Assembly: GCA_030268105.1 (NCBI GenBank)
Contig: BSDZ01000008.1
Location: forward strand, 2,976,001-3,040,000
DNA from: Volvox africanus
Lineage: Eukaryota > Chlorophyta > Chlorophyceae > Chlamydomonadales > Volvocaceae
DNA length: 64,000 nt
Direction: 5' to 3'
The notes under the pieces were generated by a model. The model was given only the letters and a program-made list of their open reading frames with translations, did not search any database and had not been told where the DNA came from. Position 1 is the stretch's first letter; each line of letters opens with the position of its first letter. This document shows, piece after piece, positions 25,901 to 36,864 of the stretch. A program made the translations under genes and the position numbers.

Positions 25901-28900
25901 AACGGCTACAGATCTGCAGCTGCTCAGGCACGAGAAGCTGCCTGCGCAAGCCAATGACACAAGCTCCACCCATTTCAGGCAAGGCATCGCACCCAAACCC
26001 TACCTGGCTAGTGAGGTATGCCAGCTTGTCCTTCTCACCCAGCCCGGTCGCCTCACGCGGCTTCAGGGCGTGCACACCCACGGACGGCAACGATGCAATA
26101 AAGGCGTGTACCTTGCCACCGTATGGCTTAAGCAGGTCGATGGCAGCCTGCAGGTGGTGTGACGTCAGTAGAAATAAAAAAAGGATGTCAGCGCTGTCCT
26201 GTGTAGCATCGATCTAATCCGGAATATAGCCCTGTAGTCTATCCTCAAGTGTTAAGAGTGCTAGGAAATGGCAATTGCCGCGCTGCTTAGGATGACGACA
26301 TTACATCCGATTAGTAGGAAGTGGCTCAATGCTTCCACCGCGAACTTACCTTCGCATCTGCCTCAGAGTGAGAAGTGCAGCTCCGGGCTTTACCACCCTG
26401 TCTTCTCTCTTTTACCCACCTCAATAGCTGCTCCCGCGCAGTTCTCGTTAGACCTGTTGCTGCTCCACATCCCCGGCAGAGCTTCCAGCAACTCCTTCAG
26501 CTGCTCGCGGTGCTCCTCCAGCCCCAGCAGCAGTTTTCCTGACGTTGGCGCGAATACATCTTGCACGTCTGACATGACCAGCATCTGAGGCGTGGCGCCC
26601 GAGGTGCGCACCGAGTAGAAATGCACAGTTGTATCGTACGTCGCCACCGCGACCATCGCCCGAGGGCCACCTGACAAGGGAAAGCGGAGGCATGGCGCGG
26701 AGGGCAGCAGGCACAACGTCACGCCATGGCATGCGCATCCATCGGGTAGGGGCAGATGGAGAGTAGGGCAGGAGGGTCGTGACCAGTTATATACCCCAAG
26801 TTATAAATTCCCGCTCAAATCACCTTAATTGGGCCCGAGGCATACTGAATCTGGACTCTCTATTCTTCTGGACCTTCCCATTGTCGCGCACGCCATCATA
26901 GTCCTACCCACCCTGGATCCGGTCTAGAGACGCCGCGACCGCACGGCACAGCGATGCAGTTGCCCCTGTTGCAATGGCGGTCTGGCTGACGTCGATTAGG
27001 AACACATGGGCTGGAGCCATGGGCGGTCGGAACACATACTCCTTGCTAGCCAAGTATTCGACCGTACCCCGGCAAAGCTCCGGCCGTTCGTCTGGAGGGG
27101 TACATGGTGGACGTAGAACATATCCATCCGTGATCAACACACAAATGCGGCAAGTATAACTCAACAGCATGGTAGGTCAGTACAGATGCTTTGGTCATGA
27201 GGCAAGCGGCTTCGGGGGTAGCTTGGGCAACGACAAGATACCAATATACCATGGGCAAAGGCAAGGCAAGCACCCTATTGGTCGACGATGGAAGGGAATC
27301 TCACCGGCATCCCTACGCCGACCATCCGGCCCCAAATGGCAGAAATAGTAATCTGGAGTATTGTTCGAGATGCCGCAGAAATTGCAGGTGAAGTTGCGTC
27401 CCGAGTTGTTCCAGCGCATCCAGGGGTTCATGTATGCCTTGCAGCGCACGCACCGCACGGGCCCCGATTCCGCCACGTCCACAATCTGCATAGGGCGACA
27501 TAAGAGCAGACACGAATACCACGATTGCGTTGCATCTGCTACGGCTATAACAACTCAGGCCCCGACGCCTCGTCGTGCTCCTTTCTACAGACTCTTTAGG
27601 CTTTGCGTTCATCATATGAGATATGCCCATGGCAACAGCAACCGAAATACGCCCCGTTGTACGTCTGCGCCTGCGTCTGATCAAGGTGCAACTTCGCGTG
27701 TTGACATGCTCTCTGCGCATGTCGTCGCGTCTCCTCAAATACGACCCAGTGTACGTCTGCGCCCAGCTCCAAACCAGCACATAATAACCCAACACAATAT
27801 ACCCCACATCTAAAGCTGCTCTGAAGAACCGTACCAATCCGTCCCCTCTTACTGGGAGCACCCGGCACCAGCCCGTGTCCACCGCTGGCTAAAACGAACC
27901 TGAATCAAATCGTCTCCGGGATCAGGCAGAGCCAAAGGTGACACCACCAGTGCCAATGGCATGGCACAGGTGGTAAGCAGCTCCGGTGAATGTGGCACGT
28001 GGTTAAGCGTGGAGCGCAGGTAACGAGGGCTGCAGCTGCCGCGGTCACGGACCTGCAGAAAAACACGCAAGCAAGTGAAGCGTTCTCTAGTGGAGCAGTT
28101 TGGTATGGTAATTTAGTCATACCGAGAGTTATAAGAATTTGATGTTTTGGACGGAAGCCGTCCAGCTGAAGTGTTAGGAAACCTAAGCTATTCGGGCGCC
28201 TTGTCCGGATAGGCAAAGATACGCAACAAGCAGTGTCGTAACATGGCGTCATGGCTGCGGCATGTGCCTTCCTACGCCTGTGGAATTGCACCCCAAAAGC
28301 ACACGCGGCTTTTCATGCCGCACCTATTACCTTTCGAAATGTGTACCTATGGACAAGCGAAATCGAGGATGCTATCGGCCACCGTCCTCCCTGCTGCAAT
28401 CTCGTGTGCCCGCACCCCGTGCCCGTCCAGACTAGGACCTCGAGGCGTCTTTCGTAAACACCCAGGTTTTAACTCACCACGAAACGAGACGACGCTGGGG
28501 GGGGCAAGGCATGGCCACCCGCAATTCGCGTATCAAAGACCAGTGGCTCAGAAGTGGATGGTTGTGCCACTGGGCGCGGAATCTGGCTGGGATCGATGCG
28601 ACTCGACGCATTTGGAGGCCCCTGAACTTGTCCGACAGACCCACGCTGCGGTGGTCCTTGCTGCGGTGGCGGTATGCCTGGTGGTGGAGGCGGGCCTTGA
28701 GACATGCCCGGGGGGGGCAGTGGCATAAAGCCTCCGGGTGGTGGCTGCGGCGGTGGTCCACCCAGCTGCGAGCCGGGCATACCCGGGGGAGGCGGCGGCA
28801 GCGGCATACCGCCCGGCGCACCAGGCGGCGGCGGGACGCCGTACGGCCCTGGCATGCCTGGCGGTGGAGGAGGCGGTTGCATTCCCGGTCCTATGCCGCC

Positions 28901-30083
28901 TCCGGGAGGCGGTGGCGGATGCAACCCATTCGGCGGACCGAACGGTGGCACTCCCACAAGCCCTCCCGAATGCATGGACGGTGGTGAGACTATTGGTAGA
29001 CTCAGGGGCACGGCATTTGATGGAAAGCTGGTAAGCATTCCAGTTCCAGGGGGTCCAGGTGGCACTGGCATACCCACACCCGGGGGCCGAAGTGGGGGCG
29101 GCACACCCGACGGTGGCATCCCAGGGGGGGGCGGCTGCATGCCATGTGGCCCCGGCAACGGCCCACCTAGCGGCTTAACCGGGATACTCCCCAGCGGACC
29201 CTACAAGAATATATGGTGCACATCAGTTAGCATTTCTCATTCCCTTCTATGGGCGTGTCTGCAACTCGACACAGGCCAGCGCATTCCAAGTGCACATGCC
29301 CTAAGCATTGTAGACCACTTACAGCTACATGCGCTAAAAAGGCTACAGCCAAAGCCCAAATGGCTACAGCCGCATCGTATGAATAATCATTCTGTTGGCA
29401 ACAAGGATGTCACTGTGCTTGAAAAACCAGACCTCATACGATATACTGCCATGTTGTGTGCAAGTTAAGACCTCCTTTGTATTTTACTTACCCCGGAAGG
29501 GCCCGGCACCACAGGCGGACCTAAGCTCATAGCGCCAAACGCTACACTAGGTGGCAGCTGAGGTGCGCCTCCTGGTGGAGGTGGAATACCGGGTGTAGGT
29601 GGAAAGGCGCCCTGTCCGGGAGGCGCTGGTGGAACCCCAACCGGGAAGCCCCCTGGAGGCGGGATGCCAGGCGGAGGCACGCCTGGCGGCCCCGGGAAGC
29701 CCGGCATTGACCCGTAATTTCCCGGAGGCGGTGGCAACGGTGCGCCGCCTGCGTATACATTAACAAATAGATCACGCAAGCCGGCGCAATTTAGTTGGGT
29801 CGTAGCAAGACATGTAAGGTCCATTCTGGCGAGCCAGGTTTTAATAATTCACGACCCGTTACTTGCAAGAAAACGGGCGATCGCCAAATAATTGACACGA
29901 TCAAGAGCATCTTGCTCTGTAGGAGGTCCTAGAGCAGCGCCCTCCTGACTGGGTGCTCTTGATCTGAACAATCAACCCGGACTGACGACCACTACAAGGC
30001 GCATGAAAATCTATCCAAATGATGGATTGTCTTCTGTTCATTTTGTTACCTGGAGCACCTGGCCTGGGGCCGTAGGACTGCAT
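22904..30083 (-). CDS. SEC24: COPII coat cargo adaptor Sec24 (Sec24C/D-like)
   Basis: Complete: 14 exons in phase, 1069 residues. Exons 5' to 3': 30050-30083 (ATG), 29492-29748, 28478-29200, 27900-28052, 27305-27485, 26912-27091, 26420-26670, 26004-26147, 25405-25691, 24840-25068, 24338-24553, 23727-23950, 23375-23474, 22904-23134 (TGA). Residues 1-340 are a Pro/Gly-rich disordered region, usual for Sec24. The zinc finger is CxxC...CxxC (Cys401, 404, 423, 426). The vWA-like trunk follows (VFLIDVSQTAI, VMSDVQDVFAP, TTGGTVYSY), then the beta-sandwich (YLPAIDCDKALLARI), the helical domain (RNCASSSSAVQLILPEALKLLPLY) and the gelsolin-like end (VEYLCQIHRLIQ). In the Sec23/24-Sar1 coat on ER membranes, Sec24 binds cargo export signals and SNAREs. 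Length and domain order match the family (human SEC24C about 1,090). No broken residues noticed. Confidence 0.95.
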
Positions 30084-30576
30084 AGTTGCAGAGGGTCACT
30101 GACGTCTCTCCGCTCTACGGCTTTTCGTAACTCAGGGCTAATACAAGGTACAAGACATCTGAATTAACTCCGTGTTCGTTGTGCTGGGAAAGGACGCGGC
30201 ACAAGTTGCAACGGCGGAGAGGACCTCGATCGGAGACGTGTCCCCCACAAGTATTCTGACCCCAACCACACTTATGTACAGTATATCATAAAATTGCACT
30301 CCATAACTTAGGACGTAGCAGGTTACTAAGTAAGCGGATATCAGGAAATACACATCGTTTTGTTGGTACCGGTGCGACCGTTTGCCGTATAACATGTATA
30401 TGGTAAACCGATGCAACCCTAGCAGCGCTTGTCCAAAGCAACAGAAAGGGATATAGTGCATCATTAGTACGTGGAGTATGGAACCACGGCTATTGCGCAA
30501 ATATCGGTACGCAAGACTGCGAGGCCTTCGCTGTGGCCAATATGTCCGTCGCACTGGGCGCTGCGAGTCACAGGCG
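30084..30576. other. Intergenic region upstream of SEC24
   Basis: Holds the SEC24 5' UTR and promoter and possibly the leader of the plus-strand MscS-type gene. No supported coding sequence; the minus-strand ORF 30138-30554 has no features. Confidence 0.4.
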
Positions 30577-30876
30577 TCAAGGAAGGTAGAACAACTGAAA
30601 TCCGTAGGCGCTACAAACCTGGAGGCCTAAACAATCCGAGAGGTGCCCTCGAGCTGGTGAAGTTCTGGGACCGACCTACTCGGTGCCTTAATTCAAGGAC
30701 ACCGTCACGAAACCCATTTGTGTTAGACCTCATTCCACCCGATAGTATTTGCCCTCGTGCGGGTTGTTATTCCATATGGCGCAGGAAAGTCCTCTCACAG
30801 TTGTGCATAAAGAAGTCGTCCTGCATTTGTTGGTCTGCAAGCACTTCCAGGGCTCACATCCTACAGGTTAGGGTTT
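30577..30876 (+). repeat. Direct repeat A, copy 1
   Basis: About 300 bp, nearly identical to 33929-34242 in the same orientation. Both begin TCAAGGAAGGTAGAAC and end CTACAGGTTAGGGTTT. Copy 2 has a 13-nt insertion (near 34077) and scattered substitutions. One peptide frame is shared (LDLIPPDSICPRAGCYSIW), but the indel shifts the frame before it, so coding function is not supported. Confidence 0.85.
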
Positions 30877-30894
30877 GCAACCACACTGTAGCAA

Positions 30895-32174
30895 CCACAC
30901 TATTGCCTGAACTGAATACCATGATGTCGCACTGCACGTTAGTGCGGCAAGCCGCACTGCAAAGTTGCCGGCATAAAATGTACACCAAAATATTTCGCAG
31001 GTTTATGGACTATCCTTGCAAGTACAATATGCGATGCCGCGCCAGTCCTGTCGACCCGAGGGTCGCGAATGAGTTCACAAAAATGCACCAAACTGCACTA
31101 ATACTGCTACCCCTAGACGGAGAAACCGTTCCTCCGGATCCGTACTTGATCGCTATGTGACAGCCTCCCGGAGCTGCGCTTGCCTATGCGTCACGTCGCC
31201 CTGCCACTGCTTGCACTTTGGCTGCTCCAACGCTGGCTGAACCGTTTGGAGAAGGTGGATAAGAGGACTGGATGAGAATTATTGCTAGGTGAAAAAGTGC
31301 TACAGGACACCAAGATGGAGAGGTATGCGGGCAATGGAGCAGCCAGCTGTTCAGACGCGCCTTGGTTTGCTCGTCCGGAATAGCTTGGGAGGTATGTTTT
31401 CGCGCGGATTGTCTACCGGAAGTCTCACGAGGATGATGCCCAACGAAAGGCTTAGGCAAGTTTATAAATGCATATGGAACGTAGGACCCGACATTTCTGA
31501 CCTCTTTGAATGCAGCCCAGCAAGTCCAAGCACGTGGAAATGGCTCCCTCGTGATCCAGTCATGATAGCACTAGCGTAACTTTCGCACTTCTACTTCACC
31601 CCAAATACCGTAAAGAGTTTGAACACAGGTATCTCTGTCCTGTTTCGGGGCCGCCCCTTTAGGTGCAGTCGGCCGACCAGAGCGGCGCCGCCAGCTGTCA
31701 GAGCGGCACCACGCTGCCGCTGTTTCCCCAGATGGCCGACCTTCCGCCCATGGTCGCCACAGCCCCAAGCCGCACTGCACTTGTGCTGCTGACAGTCACA
31801 CACGTGACGCACAGCGTCGTCAATATCTTGCAGGGTTCGCGGAGAGGGCGCTGATGGCGGCGGGTGGCCCAAGACCAAATAACCAGCAGCACCTGCTGGA
31901 ACACAGTGAATGGGCACCGGGAGGGCGAACTGCATCCCTTGCAAATTTCCTTACAGCTTGATACCTTGGGGAATGTCCAGGAGGAGAACCTGCCTGCACT
32001 TGGGGAGGAGGGTTGCCACGATGCGTGTGCCATTTTTGTCTTCAGCCCTGGTGAGGGCACCGAGTGCATATCTAAACACCCTCCCACCGACGGAATCAGC
32101 AAAAGGACAAAAGTCTGTAAAACAGCTCGCTGCCGAAGATCGCTGCAGAAGTCATCATCAGTGTTATCAATACG
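30895..32174 (+). repeat. Inverted repeat, arm 1 (1.28 kb)
   Basis: Nearly identical, in reverse complement, to 35105-36595, except for an inner segment (31251-31482) that has the same orientation in both arms. It includes exon 31663-31834 of the MscS-type gene, so it is a segmental duplication of host sequence and not only a transposon. Just inside its outer end is a hairpin AGTGCGG-CAAG-CCGCACT (around 30938), conserved in arm 2. Confidence 0.9.
31251..31482 (+). repeat. Segment C1, copy 1 (same orientation in both arms)
   Basis: 232 bp, from GAAGGTGGATAAGAGG to CATATGGAACGT. It matches 35804-36034 directly, whereas the sequences on both sides match only as reverse complement. One copy has therefore flipped, or was inserted separately. 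Confidence 0.85.
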
Positions 32175-33630
32175 CTACCTGCCGCCTATCATTACAAGAC
32201 CTCCTGGTTGTTTGGTGCCGTGCCCCGTTGCATGGACTGCGCACGTCCAGGCCATGCTGGTCAGCTGCTGCACTCATTCAAGGCGGCGCTGATTCATTTA
32301 CATCAGGGGCTGATCGTATTCTACCAAGTGGCGCTGATGGTGTTTAGGTGAGCTGGGGGAGGCCCAGAACGCTAGGCTTTGGTTGGTGCTGTGCTGCTGT
32401 CGGTACGTGGAGGTTTGTTAGCTTTCCCTCCACGTCTTAATGTTATAAGTCACTACAGTGCAAGTCAAGACATCGTCAGTGTGAAACTGTGTCACCCTAC
32501 AGTGCGGATGTCAATCAGCAAATACGCACTGTATCAAGCGGCCGCCCCCGGGGTTGCCGACAGAAGAGAGCGCATTATTGTGTGCTACCGTATACAGAAA
32601 GAATTGCATATTTTATAGCAGTACATTATACACATCATCAGGCATTCACAATCCCACATATGGTAACGTGCTGCTCGTCGCCTGGGCAGGTGCTGGGCGT
32701 TGCTGAGCTGGAAGGATGTCGCCATCAACTGGTTCCCCATTCGCAGCCAGGACACAACGCAGGGGTGGCACGATCTGGAACACGCGCCGCACCGCACCGC
32801 ACCGCACCGCTCAACACGTGCGCGTATGTAGCGGCATTAGGACCATCGCCCGCGTAATGAATTCATGTTATACCGGTACTGGTGTTCTATCAGCCACCTT
32901 CGGTTGGTTGGTGTCCAGATCTCGCCAATATCGTTGGCGAGTAGTAAGACGGGACTGCTGCGCAGGTTCGCTACGTGGGTGCTCCTGGCGGCGGCCACGG
33001 TGCTGGTTGTGCAGCTACTGGGGGTGGACGTGCGGTCGCTACTTATGGTGACGGGCGGGAGCAGTATCGTGGCGGGGCTGGCCTCACAACAGCTGCTGAC
33101 CAACGCGGTCAGCTTCATGCAAATGGTGGGTGCCAATGGCAAAGGCTGGCCTTCGTTGCTCTACCTCCTTAGCAAGTCCCACATACACAGCTAGGAAGGC
33201 TTCTCTACTTTGAACTTCACGATGCACACATCGCCTTGCATGGGCAGCCTTGGGTATCCTGCCGGGCTGTTACGGAGTTTCGTAGTGCGAGAAAAGCAAC
33301 TATGCACGCGGCGCGGTATTGCTGCTCCACGCTATGCCATGGTGAGGGCCATGCTCGTCGCCCATCCCCCGGTTCGCACCAGCACCCGAATTGCTACTGG
33401 CCGCGTGGTGCTGTGCGGCGCGCCATAAATTGCCGGGAGGGGTCCCTCTCTGCAGTACCCGGATAGACCATTCCAGGTGGGCGATACCATCTCCGTGCTG
33501 TCCGGCATTGTGACGTACACGGGGGAGGTGGTGCGCACCCACCTGGCCATGGAGGACGGGTCCAAAGTGGCCATTCCACATCGCGCACTGGCAGATATGA
33601 TCATCGCAAATAAGAGCCGGAGCAGCAGGC
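31663..33630 (+). CDS. MscS-family mechanosensitive channel, truncated exon set
   Basis: Exons: 31663-31834, 32251-32347, 32690-about 32763, 32919-33125, 33456-33630. Phases match except at the 3' end of the third exon, where no canonical donor fits. The first two exons carry membrane helices (RTALVLLTVTHVTHSVVNIL; HLHQGLIVFYQVALMVF). Exon 32919 gives the pore-lining helix region (LLAAATVLVVQLLGVDVRSLL, IVAGLASQQLLTNAVSF), matching the MscS TM3/LSNF region. Exon 33456 gives the beta domain (DRPFQVGDTISVLSGIVTYTGEV...KVAIPHRALADMIIANKSR). MscS proteins are tension-gated channels; algal members sit in plasma, plastid or ciliary membranes. The 5' end was not found. After the good donor at 33631 no further MscS exon follows, only repeats. 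The expected C-terminal domain may be at 52718-53490. Exon 1 lies in the inverted duplication, and its arm-2 copy is damaged. Confidence 0.7.
32787..32811. repeat. (ACCGC)n microsatellite
   Basis: About four copies of CGCAC/ACCGC just after the third MscS exon, between GTGCCGC-like splice-poor sequence and the next acceptor at 32918. It may blur the exon boundary there. Confidence 0.6.
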
Positions 33631-33883
33631 GTGAGTGGTAGGGTGGACACATGTCACTGCGAGGGCTAATATTTCTCTTTTCTGTGCCTGATACCAACAT
33701 AGGCAAGATCACTAGAGAAGACCTAAGCACTGCGTTTACCTCTCAGCCATCCTAACCCTCCTTGGAGTAAGATCACCGCTGTTGAATTATTTGATTGTTA
33801 TAACAATCGCATAGGAACAATAAATGCGATGCAATGATGACCAATGTTCAATAGGGTTGGGACAGATGTGCGAGCCAAGGGCG
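33631..33883. other. Intron-like sequence after the last local MscS exon
   Basis: Begins with a consensus donor (GTGAGT) and is AT-rich. No acceptor leading to an MscS C-terminal domain is seen before the repeat block starts. Confidence 0.4.
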
Positions 33884-33927
33884 GTTGCGTTGTTTGGGAA
33901 TGTGAGCAGCGACTTCGAGGGACCAGG
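33884..33927 (+). repeat. 44-bp direct repeat, copy 1
   Basis: GTTGCGTTGTTT...GGGACCAGG recurs at 34650-34693 with three mismatches. The two copies flank a roughly 720-bp piece that contains repeat A copy 2. Confidence 0.75.
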
Positions 33928-33928
33928 G

Positions 33929-34242
33929 TCAAGGAAGGTAGAACAGCTGAAATCCGTAGGCGCTACTAACCTGGAGGCCTAAACAATTCGAGAGGTGCCC
34001 TCGAGCTGGTGAAGTTCTGGGACCGATGTACTCAGTTGCCTTAATTCAAGGGCACCGTCATGAAACCCATTTGTGTGGAATGTCGTCGTTAGACCTCATT
34101 CCACCCGATAGTATTTGCCCTCGTGCGGGTTGTTATTCCATATGGCGCAGGAAAGTCCTCTCACAGTTGTGCATAAAGAAGTCGTCCTGCATTTGTTGGT
34201 GTGCAAGCACTTCCAGGGCTAACATCCTACAGGTTAGGGTTT
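33929..34242 (+). repeat. Direct repeat A, copy 2
   Basis: Second copy of 30577-30876. It abuts the junction motif GGACCAGG, which ends at 33927. Confidence 0.85.
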
Positions 34243-34649
34243 GGATGCTACAGCTCTTTTCTTGTTGCAACGCAATAGCCGCCCTTGCCATTCGCATAAG
34301 AGATAGGTTAGGCTGTGCAGTTACCATCAACTGCAGCTTTCTCCCACCCCCACCCCAGCAATGTGCAAGCCCTAGTCGGGCACACTAGTATCGTATCGCA
34401 TGTTGCATTGTTCGTTACACCCTTACCCGAAGGCCCAGCTGCTACGGCCCCTGGTCTACATATTATCCCTCCCAACCTGAAGATTGTTGGAACAACGAAA
34501 ACCAGCTTTTTGTCTTGGTTTCACATCTGATAGCGTCATTTTGGTGGGCGGGATGAGCCCTCTGATGGACCATGTACGCGAGCATTACATCATGGGGGTT
34601 ACTGAAGGAATCAGCAAGTGAGCTTCCATCCTTCTCTGACACCCATACA

Positions 34650-34693
34650 GTTGCGTTGTTTGAGAATGTGAGCAGCGACTTTGAGGGACCAGG
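34650..34693 (+). repeat. 44-bp direct repeat, copy 2
   Basis: Partner of 33884-33927. It overlaps the left arm of the palindrome at 34686. Confidence 0.7.
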
Positions 34694-35100
34694 AAATGTG
34701 AGTACAGCTGAGTTTGGGAGGATTGGGGCCACGGACTAAGCATGATGCTTCTTACGTACTGCGCAGCTCCATCAATGGCTATGGATTACTGTGCCTGTGA
34801 CTTGTGGTCTTTGAGTTTACGTCGAATCATGGGAAGGAAACTAACTGGGATGTTCGTAAGAACCCATAGGAAAGCAGTTGTCGGAAGGCACATGGGCCAT
34901 GGGACAGTCTAAGTACTAGGAGTTCATTATTACTAACTTCCTAGCAAAAGAATCGTGATTCCACGTAAACTTGAAAGACCACAAGTTACAGGCACAGTAA
35001 TCCAAAGCCATTGATGGAACTGCGCAGTACGTAAGAAGCATCATGCATAGTCCGTGGCCCCAATCCTCCCAAACTCAACTGTACTCACATTTCCTGGTCC
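34686..35100. repeat. Imperfect palindrome, arms about 145 bp, loop about 125 bp
   Basis: 34686-34828 is the reverse complement of about 34953-35100 with a few mismatches (GGACCAGGAAATGTGAGTAC against GTACTCACATTTCCTGGTCC). The right arm ends next to the start of inverted-repeat arm 2 (35105). The arms share a frame (EFGRIGATD), but I cannot assign it. Confidence 0.8.
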
Positions 35101-35445
35101 ATATCGTATTGATAACACTGATGATGACTTCCGCAGCGATCTTCGGCAGCGAGCTGTTTTACAGACTTTTGTCCTTTTGCTGATTCCGTCGGTGGGAGTG
35201 TGTTTAGATATGCACTCGGTGCCCTCACCGGGGCTGAAGACAAAAATGGCACACGCATCGCGGCAACCCTCCTCCCCAAGTGCAGGCAGGTTCTCCTCCT
35301 GGACATTCCCCAAGGTATCAAGCTGTAAGGAAATTTGCAAGGGATGCAGTTCGCCCTCCCGGTGCCCATTCACTGTGTTCCAGCAGGTTGCTGCTGGTTA
35401 TTTGGTCTTGGGCCACCCGCCGCCATCAGCGCCCTCTCCGCGAAC

Positions 35446-35617
35446 CCTGCAAGATATTGACGACGCTGTGCGTCACGTGTGTGACTGTCAGCAGCACAAG
35501 TGCAGTGCGGCTTGGGGCTGTGGCGACCATGGGCGGAAGGTCGGCCATCTGGGGAAACAGCGGCAGCGTGGTGCCGCTCTGACAGCTGGCGGCGCCGCTC
35601 TGGTCGGCCGACTGCAC
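35446..35617 (-). pseudogene. Dead copy of the first MscS exon found at 31663-31834
   Basis: Same peptide as the arm-1 exon (QSADQSGAASCQSGTT and onward). The base pair corresponding to the acceptor AG at 31661-31662 reads GG here (plus-strand CC at 35618-35619), so the exon could not be spliced in the same way. The adjoining sequence is the palindrome, not the next MscS exon. I infer that arm 1 is the functional or ancestral copy. Confidence 0.65.
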
Positions 35618-35803
35618 CCAAAGGGGCGGCCCCGAAACAGGACAGAGATACCTGTGTTCAAACTCTTTACGGTATTTGGGGTGAAGTAGAAGTGCGAAAG
35701 TTACGCTAGTGCTATCATGACTGGATCACGAGGGAGCCATTTCCACGTGCTTGGACTTGCTGGGCTGCATTCAAAGAGGTCAGAAATGACGGGTCCCAGT
35801 CCT

Positions 35804-36034
35804 GAAGGTGGATAAGAGGACTGGATGAGAATTATTGAAGGTGAAAAAGTGCTACAGGACACCAAGATGGAGAGGTATGCGGGCAATGGAGCAGCCAGCT
35901 GTTCAGACGCGCCTTGGTTTGCTCGTCCGGAATAGCTTGGGAGGTATGTTTTCGCGCGGATTGTCTACCGGAAGTCTCACGAGGATGATACCCAACGAAA
36001 GGCTTAGGCAAGTTTATAAATGCATATGGAACGT
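35804..36034 (+). repeat. Segment C1, copy 2
   Basis: Direct match to 31251-31482; a 2-bp difference near the start (GAAGG for GCTAGG) is the main change. Confidence 0.85.
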
Positions 36035-36307
36035 GCTCGTACCTCCTATGTGCGCTTCTCCAAACGGTTCAGCCAGCGTTGGAGCAGCCAAAGTGGAAGC
36101 AGTGGCAGGGCGACGTGGAGGAATTCACGTAACGCATAGGCAAGCGCAGCTCCGGGAGGCTGTCACATAGCGATCAAGTTCGGATCCGGAGGAACGGTTT
36201 CCCCGTCTAGGGGTAGCAGTATTGGTGCAGTTTGGTGCATTTTTGTGAACTCATTCGCGACCCTCGGGTCGGCAGGACTGGCGAGGCATCGCACATTGTA
36301 CTTGCAA

Positions 36308-36474
36308 ATATGGATGTTATGAGCGCCCTAGCTTCTCTCTGCTTTCTTGGAGGGTTTTCCGCAATAAAAATCACTGCTTTATTTTTTGGTCTTGTTTGGA
36401 CTCGAGGTACTTTACCGCGCTATCGCTATGATAGCTTTATGCGCCTTGGTTGGAAAGCCTTCTTGCCTTTGCAA
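36308..36474. mobile_element. 167-bp insertion (or arm-1 deletion) flanked by TTGCAA
   Basis: Present only in arm 2. TTGCAA stands at both edges (36302-36307 and 36469-36474), as expected for a short nonautonomous insertion with a target duplication, or for a microhomology deletion in arm 1. No terminal inverted repeats noticed. Confidence 0.4.
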
Positions 36475-36864
36475 GGATAATCCATAAACTTGCGAAATAT
36501 TTTGGTGTACATTTTATGCCGGCAACTTTGCAGTGCGGCTTGCCGCACTAACGTGCAGTGCGACATCATGGTATTCAGTTCGGGCAATAGTGTGGTCTGG
36601 AATGCAAGGAAAGCTCTAAAAGGAGTCAAAGCTCTGGGGAAAAAATCGCATTTATGGAAGCGTTATGTTACAGCTTTCACGGATTCTGGTGCGGGGCTGG
36701 AAGTAATTGCCTTAACACATGCAGTCGAAGGAGCATTGTGACACGGACGAAATTTAATCGTAATTTATTTATGCATTCTTGTATAATTCCTCGCATATAG
36801 GCACCACATACTTTCTGAATACCACATCAATCTGACCTACGAACCCTCGACGGAGCGAAGCAAA

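Larger units (their letters stand above)
35105..36595 (-). repeat. Inverted repeat, arm 2 (1.49 kb)
   Basis: Reverse complement of 30895-32174, carrying the non-inverted C1 copy (35804-36034) and 167 extra bp (36308-36474). Sequence divergence between the arms is low, a few percent by eye. Confidence 0.9.

Noticed and set aside
30471..31160. 229-codon plus-strand ORF across repeats A and B
   Set aside because: The other copy of repeat A has a 13-nt insertion that shifts the frame, and no domain is seen.
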